Below are positions 42,013 through 51,125 of a DNA stretch of 64,000 nucleotides, piece after piece (position 1 is the stretch's first letter; every line of letters starts with the position of its first letter). Location of the stretch: positions 186,001 through 250,000 of the forward strand of contig LNDZ01000013.1 in NCBI GenBank assembly GCA_001464495.1. Reading direction: 5' to 3'. The DNA comes from Betaproteobacteria bacterium Ga0074130. Its GTDB lineage: Bacteria; Pseudomonadota; Gammaproteobacteria; Burkholderiales; Rhodocyclaceae. A program made the position numbers and the translations under genes. Under the pieces are notes generated by a model. It was not told the origin of the DNA. It did not search any database and was given only the letters and a program-made list of their open reading frames with translations.

Positions 42013-42672
42013 TCAGTTTGCATTACTGCCCAGCCCTCGCTGGGGCCACCGGGGGATGAACCTGGGTGTCTTGTTTGCGTAACGATCAAACGTGTCACCG
42101 AATTGCGCACGCATTTCCTCTTCTTCCTTGATCGCCAGCCGACCGTACATCAGCAGCAAGATCGGGAACATGAGCAAGGTCAACAGCGTCGGCCATTGCA
42201 GCAGGAAGCCGAGCAAGATCAGTACAAACGCGACATATTGCGGATGACGAATGCGTGCGTACGGACCCGCTGTGGCAAGGCTGTGTCTGCGCTGCGCGTG
42301 ATATAGAACCTGCCAGGCATTCGATAGCAGATAGAAGCCATACCCAAGGAATACATAACTGGCGATATGTAAGACACCGAAGTGGGGGTTTCCCGTCTCG
42401 CCGAGCAAGGTTGACCACAAATGGCCTGCATCGTGGGAAAGAATATCCAGCCCCGGATACTTAGTTTGGAGCCATCCGGACAGCAGGTAGATGGTCAAGG
42501 GGAAGCCGTACATTTCGACGAACAGGGCGACAACGAAGGCAGAGAAGGCACCAAAAGTCCGCCAATCCCGCGAAGTTTGCGGCTTAAAGAAACTGAAGGC
42601 GAACATGATGAAGATTGCTGAATTGAGAATGACCAGTGTCCATAATCCGTAGGCTTGAGTGTCGTGCGTCAT
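42013..42672 (-). CDS. Isoprenylcysteine methyltransferase-like membrane protein
   Basis: 219 aa. Five or six hydrophobic segments with RHPQYVAFVLILLGFLLQWP and the adjacent EEEEMRAQFGDTFDRYANKTPRF signature of the ICMT/PEMT fold, which binds S-adenosylmethionine. Such proteins are frequent passengers of copper and mercury operons, with unknown substrate. The start overlaps the DUF2933 gene by four bases. Confidence 0.8.
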   Translation of the reverse strand: MTHDTQAYGLWTLVILNSAIFIMFAFSFFKPQTSRDWRTFGAFSAFVVALFVEMYGFPLTIYLLSGWLQTKYPGLDILSHDAGHLWSTLLGETGNPHFGVLHIASYVFLGYGFYLLSNAWQVLYHAQRRHSLATAGPYARIRHPQYVAFVLILLGFLLQWPTLLTLLMFPILLLMYGRLAIKEEEEMRAQFGDTFDRYANKTPRFIPRWPQRGLGSNAN

Positions 42673-42947
42673 GAGCGATCTCCTTCTTTCTTTGCATCCG
42701 GAAAGTTGTCAGGCGACTTCCCAGTGTGTCCTCCGTGCCCGCCATGACCATGGCCACCGTGCATGAATACGTGCATCAACGGGCAGGCAAGCAGCAGTAG
42801 AAAGGGCAAAGCCCCAATCACATGGGCCAGATGTTCGGTCAAGAGGAAGTAAGCGGCGATACCGCCCAACACCAGCAAACCGATTCCGTAGCGAGAGCCC
42901 CAGAAACTGGCGGGGCTGTTTTCGTCATGATCATGCTGGTGTTCCAT
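42669..42947 (-). CDS. DUF2933 domain protein, His-rich membrane protein
   Basis: 92 aa. His-rich start (MEHQHDHDEN), two hydrophobic segments (about 19-36 and 43-60) and a His/Gly-rich tail (MHGGHGHGGHGGHTG). This matches DUF2933 proteins of copper-resistance loci. A metal-buffering role at the membrane is inferred. Confidence 0.75.
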   Translation of the reverse strand: MEHQHDHDENSPASFWGSRYGIGLLVLGGIAAYFLLTEHLAHVIGALPFLLLLACPLMHVFMHGGHGHGGHGGHTGKSPDNFPDAKKEGDRS

Positions 42948-42956
42948 GGTGGTCTC

Positions 42957-43382
42957 CTATTGGGCCGGCATAGCGGACATGCGGTCCATCATCATCTGCA
43001 TCATCATTTCCATCATGTCCATGCGCATTTGCATGCCAGACTGGTCGCCCATCTTGCCTTTCTGACCGCCCATTTCCTTCATCACGGACATGCTGGACTG
43101 CATGGTTTTCATATGCTCATCCATGAGGGCTTTACGCTCTTCAGGCGTTTTCGCATTCATCATCTTGTCGTGCATCTCTTGCATATGCTTCATCTGCATT
43201 TGCATGCGTTGCTTGGTTTCAACGGACGAAGCTGCAGGTTTCTCAGCTGTACTCTTCTTTGCCGGCGTACTTGCGGTCGCCTCTGGGTGATGGGCTTTGT
43301 GATCTTGTGCGTCAGCGGCCAAGGATGGGAAAGTGGCCATTGAGGCCACAGCGAATAAAACCGGAAGGGCGAGGTGTTTCAT
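42957..43382 (-). CDS. Methionine-rich periplasmic protein
   Basis: 141 aa. A signal peptide ends near residue 22 (SLAADA). The C-terminal half is extremely Met-rich (MQMQMKHMQEMHDKMM, then MRMDMMEMMMQMMMDRM), which suits soft-metal (Cu(I)/Ag(I)) binding. The pattern recalls CopC/PcoE-like sponge proteins, but I see no named fold. It lies in the copper operon. Confidence 0.65.
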   Translation of the reverse strand: MKHLALPVLFAVASMATFPSLAADAQDHKAHHPEATASTPAKKSTAEKPAASSVETKQRMQMQMKHMQEMHDKMMNAKTPEERKALMDEHMKTMQSSMSVMKEMGGQKGKMGDQSGMQMRMDMMEMMMQMMMDRMSAMPAQ

Positions 43383-43479
43383 GAAGCCTCCTTAAGGCGA
43401 TATCGATTGAATGGGTATTGCTTAAATCCCTTCAAGGCGTGCCAAGTTGGCAAGAGTCGTCCGCATTGGTCTTCTCGGC

Positions 43480-43681
43480 TTAATCGGCAACTGCGCCTTC
43501 TTTGCCCTGTTGCGCATGGCCCATCTTTTCTTCCATGGGCGGATGCTTTTTCATTTTCTTGGCCGGAGCCTTGGTAGCGGCTTCGGGTATTGCGGCCTTG
43601 TCGACGTCTGCTGCGTAAGTGTGCAGTACAAGAGCCCTGCGGTCAGTGCGGTAGCCAACGAAGTTGGCAGCTTCTTGTCAT
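43480..43681 (-). pseudogene. Frameshifted remnant of a small exported protein
   Basis: On the minus strand an ATG (43679-43681) preceded by GAGGAG opens into a dead frame. A shift gives a signal-peptide-like stretch (KKLPTSLATALTAGLL), and a second shift gives AADVDKAAIPEAATKAPAKK and a tail ending GAVAD at 43480. The total length, 202 nt, is not a multiple of three. At least two frame breaks are needed, so this looks like a decayed gene of about 67 codons in the copper operon. Sequencing error is an alternative. Confidence 0.4.
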
Positions 43682-43767
43682 TCTCCTCAGTATTGAATCC
43701 GGTGCTTATCCGAGCGTTTCGGATGCTTTATCTTGCGCCTACTGGCACAATGATTAATTGATATGGA

Positions 43768-44319
43768 TCAATGACGATGCTGTCCATGGTCACCGCCGCT
43801 CGCAGCCGTACCGTATCCCCTCAATTCGATATAGCGTGCGGTTTGTACGGGAGTAAGGATCTCGATTTGCGCCAGATGGGCGGCCAAATGGCTGCCTCTT
43901 AAGCGAGCCTGCAAGTTCCCGATTTGCTCAAGGGTATGGGTCAGCGACGTCTGATCGATGTGCTTGCTGCTGAATAATTGATCGAGAATGCGTTCCTTGC
44001 CGATCAGTTCCGTACCTAGGGCAATAGCCTCTTTTGACATGGAGTCGAACAGCGCTTCGGTCCGCGAGCGCTGTTCGGCCGTCAAGCCCAGATCGGTGGC
44101 AAGCTCCAGTACATGCGCAGGGCCGGGATAGCCGTTGAGTTCTGCGGCCTTGGCCATGCCCATTCCCTTGCCCGTCAGATAGGCGCCAGTCTCTTCGTCC
44201 GAGAAGGCTTTGATACCGCGCGAATCTTGTCCGAGATAGGCAGAGCTTCCCGCAAATATCGCGGTGCTCGTCACCGCGGTCGCGATGGCGGCTGTAACGA
44301 AGCGGACATAAGATTTCAT
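43768..44319 (-). CDS. Periplasmic Spy/CpxP-like protein (heavy-metal sensor family)
   Basis: 183 aa. A signal peptide (to about residue 28) precedes an all-helical region with LTAEQRSRTEALFDSM and LTPVQTARYIELRGY, the LTxxQ repeats of Spy/CpxP/CnrX-like proteins. The His-rich tail (GGDHGQHRH) suggests metal binding. A role as periplasmic chaperone or metal sensor is inferred from family and context. Confidence 0.75.
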   Translation of the reverse strand: MKSYVRFVTAAIATAVTSTAIFAGSSAYLGQDSRGIKAFSDEETGAYLTGKGMGMAKAAELNGYPGPAHVLELATDLGLTAEQRSRTEALFDSMSKEAIALGTELIGKERILDQLFSSKHIDQTSLTHTLEQIGNLQARLRGSHLAAHLAQIEILTPVQTARYIELRGYGTAASGGDHGQHRH

Positions 44320-44351
44320 GACGTTCCTCGGGTAGGGAATGGGCGTGGGGC

Positions 44352-44681
44352 TTACTTGGCCGCTTCGATCTGGGTCACGGTCAACGCACCGTTGACCTTG
44401 TCAGCGGCGAAGTTGACCTTGTCACCGACCTTGACCTTATCGAGCATCGAAGCCTCCTTGACACGGAACACCATGGTCATCGGCGCCATGTCCAGATTGA
44501 CCAGCGGGCCATGCTTGAGCGTGATTTTCCCTGCGTCTTTGTCGATCTTCTTGACCTCACCACTCGACAGCGCTGCAGGTGCAGCAGCGCTTGCCTTCTC
44601 TGTGTGATGGGCATCATCCGCATAGGCCAGCGAGGACAGTGCCAGGCTCAATGCAACAACAGTAGTAGTAACAAGTTTCAT
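44352..44681 (-). CDS. cusF: CusF-like periplasmic copper chaperone
   Basis: 109 aa. Signal peptide to about residue 21 (AYA), then an OB-fold with VKKIDKDAGKITLKHGPLVN and APMTMVFRVK. The His and both Met ligands of CusF align, but the cation-pi Trp is replaced by Met (HGPLVNLDMAPMTM versus [14 protein letters not shown] in the CusB fusion of this operon). It probably carries Cu(I)/Ag(I) in the periplasm. Confidence 0.85.
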   Translation of the reverse strand: MKLVTTTVVALSLALSSLAYADDAHHTEKASAAAPAALSSGEVKKIDKDAGKITLKHGPLVNLDMAPMTMVFRVKEASMLDKVKVGDKVNFAADKVNGALTVTQIEAAK

Positions 44682-44706
44682 GTTCAGACTCCTTTAGTGG
44701 GGTGAT

Positions 44707-45189
44707 TTACTTGACGGCAACCTTGCCTGCCATGCCAGCCTCGAAATGGCCGGGTTGGAGGCAGGCGAAGTCAAAGGTTCCGGCGCTAGCGAACTTCCAG
44801 ATGAACTGACCGGTCTTGCCGGGATCGACTTGCACCTGGTTCGGATCGTCATGCTCCATTTCCGGGTGCTTGCGCATCTGTTCGGCATGCGCCTTCAGTT
44901 CCTGAACCGAGCCGAGGACCATTTCATGACGGACCTGGCCGCTGTTCTTGACGACAAACTTGATAGTCTCGCCCTTTTTGACTTCGATCTTTGCAGGGGT
45001 GAAACGCATGTTGTCCGTCATATCGACATTGACGGTACGGCTGACTTCGCTGGCCTTGCCGGGCTTGCCAATGGAGGATGCGTGGCCGCCGTGACTATGA
45101 CCTGCATCGGCGTATGCGATGGTGCTGCCTGCCGCAAGTGCCGCCACCGAGATAAGCGTGCTAAGAACAAAGTGCTTGGGAGATTTCAT
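44707..45189 (-). CDS. Cupredoxin domain protein (type 1 copper)
   Basis: 160 aa. Signal peptide to about residue 28, then a plastocyanin/azurin-like fold. The type 1 ligand set is visible: His in QVRHEMVLG, and Cys, His and Met in FACLQPGHFEAGM. Such proteins often accompany multicopper oxidases in copper loci and may donate or receive electrons. It follows the oxidase gene. Confidence 0.85.
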   Translation of the reverse strand: MKSPKHFVLSTLISVAALAAGSTIAYADAGHSHGGHASSIGKPGKASEVSRTVNVDMTDNMRFTPAKIEVKKGETIKFVVKNSGQVRHEMVLGSVQELKAHAEQMRKHPEMEHDDPNQVQVDPGKTGQFIWKFASAGTFDFACLQPGHFEAGMAGKVAVK

Positions 45190-45205
45190 GATGTTTCCTT
45201 TTTAG

Positions 45206-46597
45206 TTAATGACTATGGCTGCCGCCACCCTTGCGGGCTTTCATGACGGTGTCGCCGGGGTTGATGGAGGTGTTCGCATCTGGAGCGCGTTTAGCTGCAG
45301 GCATGTCCTGCTTGGTACTGCCCTTCCATTCGGACGCTACGGTGCCTTTGGGGTGGCGATACCAACCCGGATCCTTGTAGTTGCCGTGCGGTTGATCCTT
45401 GCGGACTTTGACAATGGTGAACATGCCGCCCATTTCGACGCCACCGAAGGGGCCTTCTCCAGTCATCATCGGCAGGGTGTTGTCGGGCAGCGGCATTTCC
45501 ATGCCCTCCATGGAGCCTCCCTTGTCGCCCATGACCATGTACTCGGGGATGAGCTTGTTGATTTTTTCAGCAACGCCCTTGTGATCCACGCCGACCAGGG
45601 TGGGTACGTCGTGGCCCATGGCGTTCATGGTGTGATGTGACTTGTGACAATGGAAAGCCCAGTCGCCAAGATCAGTAGCATCGAACTCGATCGCGCGCAT
45701 CTGACCAACCGCAATGTCTGCCGTTACCTCCGGCCAACGCGCAGCGGGCGGAACCCAGCCCCCATCCGTTCCGGTCACCTCGAATTCGTGGCCATGCAAA
45801 TGGATCGGGTGATTGGTCATGGTCAGATTGCCGACCCGGATACGCACCCGGTCACCCTGGCGACAGACCAGCGGATCAATCCCTGGCCAGACACGGCTGT
45901 TGAAGGTCCACAGGTTGAAGTCCAGCATGGTGTTGACCTTGGGCGTGAAACTGCCGGGATCAATGTCATAGGCAGACAGCAGGAAGACGAAATCGCGATC
46001 GACCTTGTATTGAGCCGGGTCTTTCGGATGCGTCACCCAGAAGCCCATCATGCCCATGGCCATCTGCACCATCTCATCTGCGTGCGAGTGGTACATGAAC
46101 GTGCCTGGGCGTTTGGCCTCGAACTCGTACATGAAGGTCTTACCGGGAGGGATGCCGCGCTGATTGAGCCCGGTGACGCCATCCATCCCGTTCGGCAAGC
46201 GCTGGCCGTGCCAATGCACACTGGTGTGTTCCGGCAGCTTGTTGGTCACGAAAATGCGTACCCGATCACCTTCCACCACTTCGATGGTCGGGCCGGGCGA
46301 TTGGCCGTTGTAACCCCAGAGGTGTGCCTTCATACCGGGGGCGATTTCACGTACCACGGGCTCGGCGACCAAGTGAAATTCCTTGACGCCGTTCTTCATG
46401 CGCCAGGGAAGCGTCCAGCCATTCAGCGTGACGACGGGGTTGTAAGGGCGGCCATTGGGTGGCATCAGCGGGCCTTGGGTACTGGCCTTGCTCATGGTGG
46501 GGGCTTCAGGCAACGAGGCCGCGCCTGCCTTGCTGACAAGTCCTGCACCCAAAACAACAGCACCGGCACCCATAAAGAAGTCTCTACGTGAGGTCAT
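45206..46597 (-). CDS. Multicopper oxidase (copper resistance, CopA/CueO type)
   Basis: 463 aa. A Tat-type signal (SRRDFFMGAGAVVLG) exports the folded protein. All four copper motifs are present: HWHG, HSH, HPIHLHGH and HCHKSHHTMNAM. Methionine-rich stretches (GMEMPLPDNTLPMM) lie near the C-terminus, and it ends in a His-rich tail. It probably oxidises periplasmic Cu(I) to Cu(II). I start at MTSRRDF after AAGGAAA; a 19-residue extension lacks a ribosome-binding site. Confidence 0.9.
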   Translation of the reverse strand: MTSRRDFFMGAGAVVLGAGLVSKAGAASLPEAPTMSKASTQGPLMPPNGRPYNPVVTLNGWTLPWRMKNGVKEFHLVAEPVVREIAPGMKAHLWGYNGQSPGPTIEVVEGDRVRIFVTNKLPEHTSVHWHGQRLPNGMDGVTGLNQRGIPPGKTFMYEFEAKRPGTFMYHSHADEMVQMAMGMMGFWVTHPKDPAQYKVDRDFVFLLSAYDIDPGSFTPKVNTMLDFNLWTFNSRVWPGIDPLVCRQGDRVRIRVGNLTMTNHPIHLHGHEFEVTGTDGGWVPPAARWPEVTADIAVGQMRAIEFDATDLGDWAFHCHKSHHTMNAMGHDVPTLVGVDHKGVAEKINKLIPEYMVMGDKGGSMEGMEMPLPDNTLPMMTGEGPFGGVEMGGMFTIVKVRKDQPHGNYKDPGWYRHPKGTVASEWKGSTKQDMPAAKRAPDANTSINPGDTVMKARKGGGSHSH

Positions 46598-46619
46598 ATA
46601 ATTTTCCTTTTCGGGCGGC

Positions 46620-48047
46620 TCAGTGGCCGCCTCCTTCATTGGCGGCAACAGCACCCATGGATGCTGGAACGTTGCTGGAGCTTGGCTTGCCGATCAGCGC
46701 CATGTCGAGATCGGCTTGGGCCAGCCAGAAGTCGCGTAGGGCTTCGATGTAACCGTTCACCGTGCTTATTTGTGAGCGTGCATCTGCGAGCAGGTCGAAA
46801 ACGCTGAGCAACATGCCGTTATAACGAAGCTGGTTCTCTTCTGAGATACGCTTCTTGAGCGGCACAATTTCGTCGCGGTAGTGCTTGGCAATGTCATAGC
46901 TGGTGCGATAGGACTGGTAGCTCTCACGTACCTCGGAGCGTGCATTGACGGCCATCTCGCCAGCGCGATTGAGGGCTTGCATGTAGATCGATTCGGCCTT
47001 GGTGACCTTGGCTGTACCCCAGTCGAAAATGGGCAATTCGAAACCAATCTCATAGCCCTTCTTGTAAGGTTCTGACCGCGCCCCTTCTTGAACACGCGCA
47101 GGACCCAGCTCCAGCACATTGATGAAGCGTGTTGCTTTGGTTAGCCCCAGGTTGCTGGCCAGACCTTCGGTTTCCAGGCGAATAGCCTGCAGGTCGAGCC
47201 GCTGCTCCATGGCCAGCGATTCGATGCCAGGAAGGTCGCTGGCCGTCTTGGGTAGGTCGGGCAGGCGTTCCGGGAGCTTGTAGTCGAGTTGTTGGCCCCA
47301 CAGACCCATCAAGCGCGTCAGCTGTTCTCGAGATGAAGTGGCCGCCTGACGCGAACGGGCCAACTGTGCGACTGCATCCGCATAGAAACCTTGCTCCTTC
47401 GCCTGAGCCAACTTGCTCCAGTTCCCCACCTTTGCCATACGCCTGCCCAGCTCAGCACCCGCCTCAGCGGCGTCTTTGACCTGCGCCATATACTCAGTGG
47501 TTTGCTGAGCAGAAATGGCTGTGTAGTAAGCCTTGCGCGTATCCGCTGCCAATCGAAGGACCTCGGAGGTCACCTGGCGCTGAGTTTGTGCAAAGCGGCG
47601 CTCTTCAACCTTTTGAGCCAAGGGCATGGTGATCAATGAAAAGACATTGAAGGTGAATGCCTGCTCGATCTTGTATTCATCTTCATATCGGGCCCGCAGC
47701 ATCGAAAAGCGTGGATTGGGTAAACGCCCGGCCTGCACCAGATCAGCCTCTGAAATTCCCAGCTCGTAGAAGGAAGCCTGCAGGCCCTTGTTGTTGAGCA
47801 GGGCAATCTGGACGGCGTCATCCACGGTCAATGGTTTCTTCAGTAGCTCGCTCACCCGGCTGTCGATGGTGTTTTGATCCTCGCCGGAACGCGACCATTT
47901 AACATCCTTGCCGATACGGTCTTTGGTTGTTTTTTCCACCGATCCGAAACCGCCATCGGCCGAGAAGCTGGCACAGCCAGCCAGTACGGAGCTCGCGAGT
48001 AAGGCGCCAATTAGCCGAACCTTGGAAGACTTGAAGAGTGTGTTCAT
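46620..48047 (-). CDS. TolC-family outer-membrane lipoprotein
   Basis: 475 aa. A lipobox (VLAGC, about residues 21-25) follows a signal sequence. Two outer-membrane-efflux repeats are present (PLTVDDAVQIALLNNKGLQA, ELPIFDWGTAKVTKAES). Long helical segments fit the TolC fold. It is a second channel-like protein in the locus besides CusC; no dedicated pump is adjacent, so its partner is unknown. The C-terminus is Gly/His-rich. Confidence 0.8.
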   Translation of the reverse strand: MNTLFKSSKVRLIGALLASSVLAGCASFSADGGFGSVEKTTKDRIGKDVKWSRSGEDQNTIDSRVSELLKKPLTVDDAVQIALLNNKGLQASFYELGISEADLVQAGRLPNPRFSMLRARYEDEYKIEQAFTFNVFSLITMPLAQKVEERRFAQTQRQVTSEVLRLAADTRKAYYTAISAQQTTEYMAQVKDAAEAGAELGRRMAKVGNWSKLAQAKEQGFYADAVAQLARSRQAATSSREQLTRLMGLWGQQLDYKLPERLPDLPKTASDLPGIESLAMEQRLDLQAIRLETEGLASNLGLTKATRFINVLELGPARVQEGARSEPYKKGYEIGFELPIFDWGTAKVTKAESIYMQALNRAGEMAVNARSEVRESYQSYRTSYDIAKHYRDEIVPLKKRISEENQLRYNGMLLSVFDLLADARSQISTVNGYIEALRDFWLAQADLDMALIGKPSSSNVPASMGAVAANEGGGH

Positions 48048-48382
48048 CAGTGCTGCCCTCCATGCTTCATCGAGTGACCCGCATGTGGGTCTGCCTTGCT
48101 GGCACCACGACTTGAATCACTCTGGGGGGCAGACTTTTCATGCCCGGCATGACCACCACCCATCACGTCTTCATGGGCTTCACGCCAGCCTTTCATCGGG
48201 GCATCGTCCCAGGCTTGATAGCCATCAAAGGCTGATTGATAAATCGCCTTTGGTGCAGTCGCCTCTGGATTCATAGCAGGAACAGTTGCCTCTTCCGCAT
48301 ATGTCGGGGAATAGAGCAATACGCCGACCAGCAAGGTCAGCGCAGTGGCCGGTTTATGGACTGACTTAATCGTCTTGAACAT
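48047..48382 (-). CDS. Small exported His-rich protein
   Basis: 111 aa, unrecognised. A signal peptide (to about residue 29, TYA) is followed by a short segment containing YQSAFDGYQAWDDAPMKGWRE and a His/Gly-rich tail (HAGHEKS, DPHAGHSMKHGGQH). The tail suggests metal buffering. It overlaps the TolC-family gene, so the two are co-translated in the copper operon. Confidence 0.6.
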   Translation of the reverse strand: MFKTIKSVHKPATALTLLVGVLLYSPTYAEEATVPAMNPEATAPKAIYQSAFDGYQAWDDAPMKGWREAHEDVMGGGHAGHEKSAPQSDSSRGASKADPHAGHSMKHGGQH

Positions 48383-48522
48383 GATTTCCTCACGTCGCTT
48401 GTCGTTTGACTGAGCGGCAATGCCGCCAGGGAAACCGCGAATGCAGGCGCTATCGGGATAGCGCGACAGGCGTAACGAACGCGAAGCTCAGGCGTGCGTT
48501 GGCCTCTGCATGCGCAGATGGG

Positions 48523-48924
48523 CTAGACGCAAGTCGTTCGTGGCGGTCGCTGTAGACCTTCGAGGATGACACTCGCGTGAGCGAGAGTGGCGCGGGCGAC
48601 CATGATCGGCGACCCGGTGGGGGTATGGATGCGGGAGTCGAGCGTGCCGATGACGGCAATGCCAAGGCAACACGCGCTACAGGCGCTGCATTTGCTGGCG
48701 CTGTTTTTGTGCGGCGCGCTGCGGTCCTGGTCAGCGTGCTCATCGGCCATCGCCATGTCGTCATGGTGATGCGCATGCGCGTCTTCGCCCGTATGCATAT
48801 GGGGCGAATCGGCAGTAGCGCCGACGGCATGATGGGCCGGCGCGCAATGGACCATGCCTGCGGCTGCATAACTCTGCAGCGGCAACGCAATCAACATGAT
48901 CCAAATAAGCAGGCGCTTGAGCAT
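48523..48924 (-). CDS. Exported His/Cys-rich protein (CopL/DUF2946-like)
   Basis: 133 aa. A signal peptide (LIWIMLIALPLQSYA) precedes HAHHHDDMAMADEH and a CSACSACCLG cluster. His plus paired Cys fits metal binding. The pattern recalls copper-resistance proteins described near copA/copB; I give no firm family. It is the first gene of the long minus-strand copper operon and lies 30 bp after the end of copS. Confidence 0.6.
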   Translation of the reverse strand: MLKRLLIWIMLIALPLQSYAAAGMVHCAPAHHAVGATADSPHMHTGEDAHAHHHDDMAMADEHADQDRSAPHKNSASKCSACSACCLGIAVIGTLDSRIHTPTGSPIMVARATLAHASVILEGLQRPPRTTCV

Positions 48925-48953
48925 TGAGATGGGTAGTCTTAAGTCGAGTCAGT

Positions 48954-50384
48954 CTAGGAACCGCCCGATGGCTTGTCAAGGCCGATTTCTGGCAGGTCTC
49001 GCTCCTTGGGGAGAGTCATTTCGAATACCGTCAGCCCATCCGAGGAGCGGACGGAAATGCTTCCACCATGGGCTTTGGCAATCGACTGCGTGATAGCAAG
49101 CCCCAGTCCCGCCCCATCGGCGAACCTTTGGCGGGAGGCGTCCGCACGATAGAAGCGCTCGAATAGTCGTGGCAACTGTTCGGCAGGAATAGTTTCGCCT
49201 GTATTGGAAACCGCAATCCGCGCGACCCACTCGTCCATGGCGACGCTGATGCCGACGCAGCCCTCCGGGGAGGTGTGGCGTACGGCATTGGAAAGCAGGT
49301 TGCTAAGCGCCCGCCGAAGCATGAGGCGGTCGCCCTGGATCGTCCCGGTGCCGGTAATTGCCAGCGCAATACCTTTCTCGGCAGCGAGGGCTTCGTAGAA
49401 GTCGAGTACCGTCTGCGCCTCGATCCGCAGATCTACCGCTTCCGAGTTCGGGACCGCAAACGAGTTTTCGGCCTGGGCCAAGTACAGCATGTCGCTGACC
49501 ATGCGCGACAGGCGCTCCAGCTCCTCGGTGTTCGAAACCAGTACCTCACGATATGCGTCAGCACTACGCTCCTTTGCTAGCGTCACTTGCGTCTGTGTGA
49601 GCAGATTGCTGACCGGCGTACGTAACTCATGGGCCAAATCCGAGGAGAATTCGGTCAGGCGTAAGAAAGACTCTTCCAAACGTGCCAGCATCTCGTTGAG
49701 CGTTTTTACCAATGGCTCGAGTTCGACCGGCACTGCTGCTGAAGACAGTCGCTGATCCAATCGGCGGGCTGTAATGCCCGAGGCCTCATTGCGAATCGCT
49801 TGCAGAGGCTGCATTTCACGGTACACCACATACCAGGTCGCCACACCGCTCAAAAGCGCTGCCAGGGCGACCGCCGACCAGAGCGTCCAGCGGAAAGCCT
49901 GCATGAAGCTGTCCTGATGGGTAATGTCAGTGGCAACCATGACCTGAAATGCACTATCGGGTCTAGCTGAAGGGCTAACCTCTCTGGAAATGCCGAGGTA
50001 TAAACGGCCATTGCCTACGCGCCAACTGGTCGTGTTCAACGCATCCCCGACCGACTGGCTGGAAAAAAGGCTATCCGGGAAGTTCGCCTGGGCACTTTCA
50101 AACACGACGCTGCCGTCAGGCTGCCTGATCAGAATTTCGATGTCGGCATGCCCAACCAGTGCATCGCCCAATTGACGCGGAATGGACGCTATCGCCGTGC
50201 TGGTGGTGGCGCTTTCGATGGCATGGGTGGCCAGTGCCATCTTGCCATTCAGCATTTCCATATCGTGGTGACGGAAATGTCGTTCGACGGCCAGACCGAT
50301 AAGCATGCCGAGCAGCAGCAGGACACCTGTTGATGCCGCAGAGATCAATAGCGTCAGACGAAAAGTCAGGGAGCGGCGGACCAT
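48954..50384 (-). CDS. cusS: Heavy-metal sensor histidine kinase (CusS/CopS)
   Basis: 476 aa. Two membrane segments (about 8-30 and 160-185) flank a periplasmic sensor. The HAMP-like linker is followed by SSDLAHELRTPVSNLLTQ (phospho-acceptor His) and the ATP-binding N/G boxes (NLLSNAVRHT, GAGLGLAI). With the adjacent regulator it forms a Cu/Ag two-component system. The gene starts 3 bp after the regulator stop. Confidence 0.9.
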   Translation of the reverse strand: MVRRSLTFRLTLLISAASTGVLLLLGMLIGLAVERHFRHHDMEMLNGKMALATHAIESATTSTAIASIPRQLGDALVGHADIEILIRQPDGSVVFESAQANFPDSLFSSQSVGDALNTTSWRVGNGRLYLGISREVSPSARPDSAFQVMVATDITHQDSFMQAFRWTLWSAVALAALLSGVATWYVVYREMQPLQAIRNEASGITARRLDQRLSSAAVPVELEPLVKTLNEMLARLEESFLRLTEFSSDLAHELRTPVSNLLTQTQVTLAKERSADAYREVLVSNTEELERLSRMVSDMLYLAQAENSFAVPNSEAVDLRIEAQTVLDFYEALAAEKGIALAITGTGTIQGDRLMLRRALSNLLSNAVRHTSPEGCVGISVAMDEWVARIAVSNTGETIPAEQLPRLFERFYRADASRQRFADGAGLGLAITQSIAKAHGGSISVRSSDGLTVFEMTLPKERDLPEIGLDKPSGGS

Positions 50385-50387
50385 GGC

Positions 50388-51065
50388 TCAGGACTCCACT
50401 TCCAAGACATAACCCATGCCACGCACGGTGTGGATCAGTTTGGTATCGAAATCATCATCAACCTTGACCCGCAGGCGACGGACAGCGACATCAATGACGT
50501 TCGTGTCGCTGTCGAAATTCATATCCCAGACCTGGGAGGCAATCAGGGATCGAGGTAGCACCTCACCCTGGCGCCGCAACAGCAGTTCGAGCAGGGCAAA
50601 CTCCTTGACCGTCAGCTCAATGCGCTTACTGCCTCGGCTAACCCGCCGACGCAGTAGATCAAGTTCCAGATCGGCCGCACGCAGGATTTCCGCTTCCTTG
50701 CTGCGGGTGCCGCGTCGCAACAGCGTGCGTATCCTCGCCAGTAACTCCGAAAAGGCAAAGGGCTTTACCAGATAGTCATCAGCACCTAGTTCCAGCCCCT
50801 TGACGCGGTCATCCACGTGGTCACGGGCGGTCAGAAACAGCACCGGCACATCCTTGCCCGCCTTGCGAATGCCCTCCAGAATCTGCCAACCGGTCAGGCC
50901 TGGCAGCATGACATCAAGAATAATGAGGTCGTAGGCTTCTGTCAGGGCATAGTGCAGCCCGTTTGTTCCATCGCGCTCCAGATCGACGACGAAACCAGCC
51001 TCCACCAGCCCTTGCTGGATGTAGCTACCGGTTTTAAGCTCGTCTTCGACAACCAGAATTTTCAT
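50388..51065 (-). CDS. cusR: Heavy-metal response regulator (CusR/CopR, OmpR family)
   Basis: 225 aa. The receiver domain has phospho-acceptor D51 ([12 protein letters not shown]), and acidic EDE near residue 8. A winged-helix OmpR/PhoB DNA-binding domain follows ([22 protein letters not shown]). It is expected to activate the copper operon. A CusR-like box lies in the gap to the divergent DUF411 gene. Confidence 0.92.
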   Translation of the reverse strand: MKILVVEDELKTGSYIQQGLVEAGFVVDLERDGTNGLHYALTEAYDLIILDVMLPGLTGWQILEGIRKAGKDVPVLFLTARDHVDDRVKGLELGADDYLVKPFAFSELLARIRTLLRRGTRSKEAEILRAADLELDLLRRRVSRGSKRIELTVKEFALLELLLRRQGEVLPRSLIASQVWDMNFDSDTNVIDVAVRRLRVKVDDDFDTKLIHTVRGMGYVLEVES

Positions 51066-51125
51066 GGAAGCATCTTTGGATGGGTTGATCGCATTCTGCG
51101 CAGATTTCTACAGCCCAGGCGTTTG

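Noticed and set aside
43447-43761. Plus-strand frame of 104 residues
   Set aside because: It opposes the decayed minus-strand gene and lacks a ribosome-binding site or family pattern.
45644-46591. A 315-residue open frame on the plus strand
   Set aside because: It is the shadow of the multicopper oxidase on the other strand, whose Tat signal and four copper motifs are clear; the plus-strand product has no signal or family pattern.
48450-48890. A 146-residue frame rich in Arg, Pro and Ser
   Set aside because: Shadow in a high-GC gene; the overlapping frame has a proper signal peptide and metal-binding clusters.
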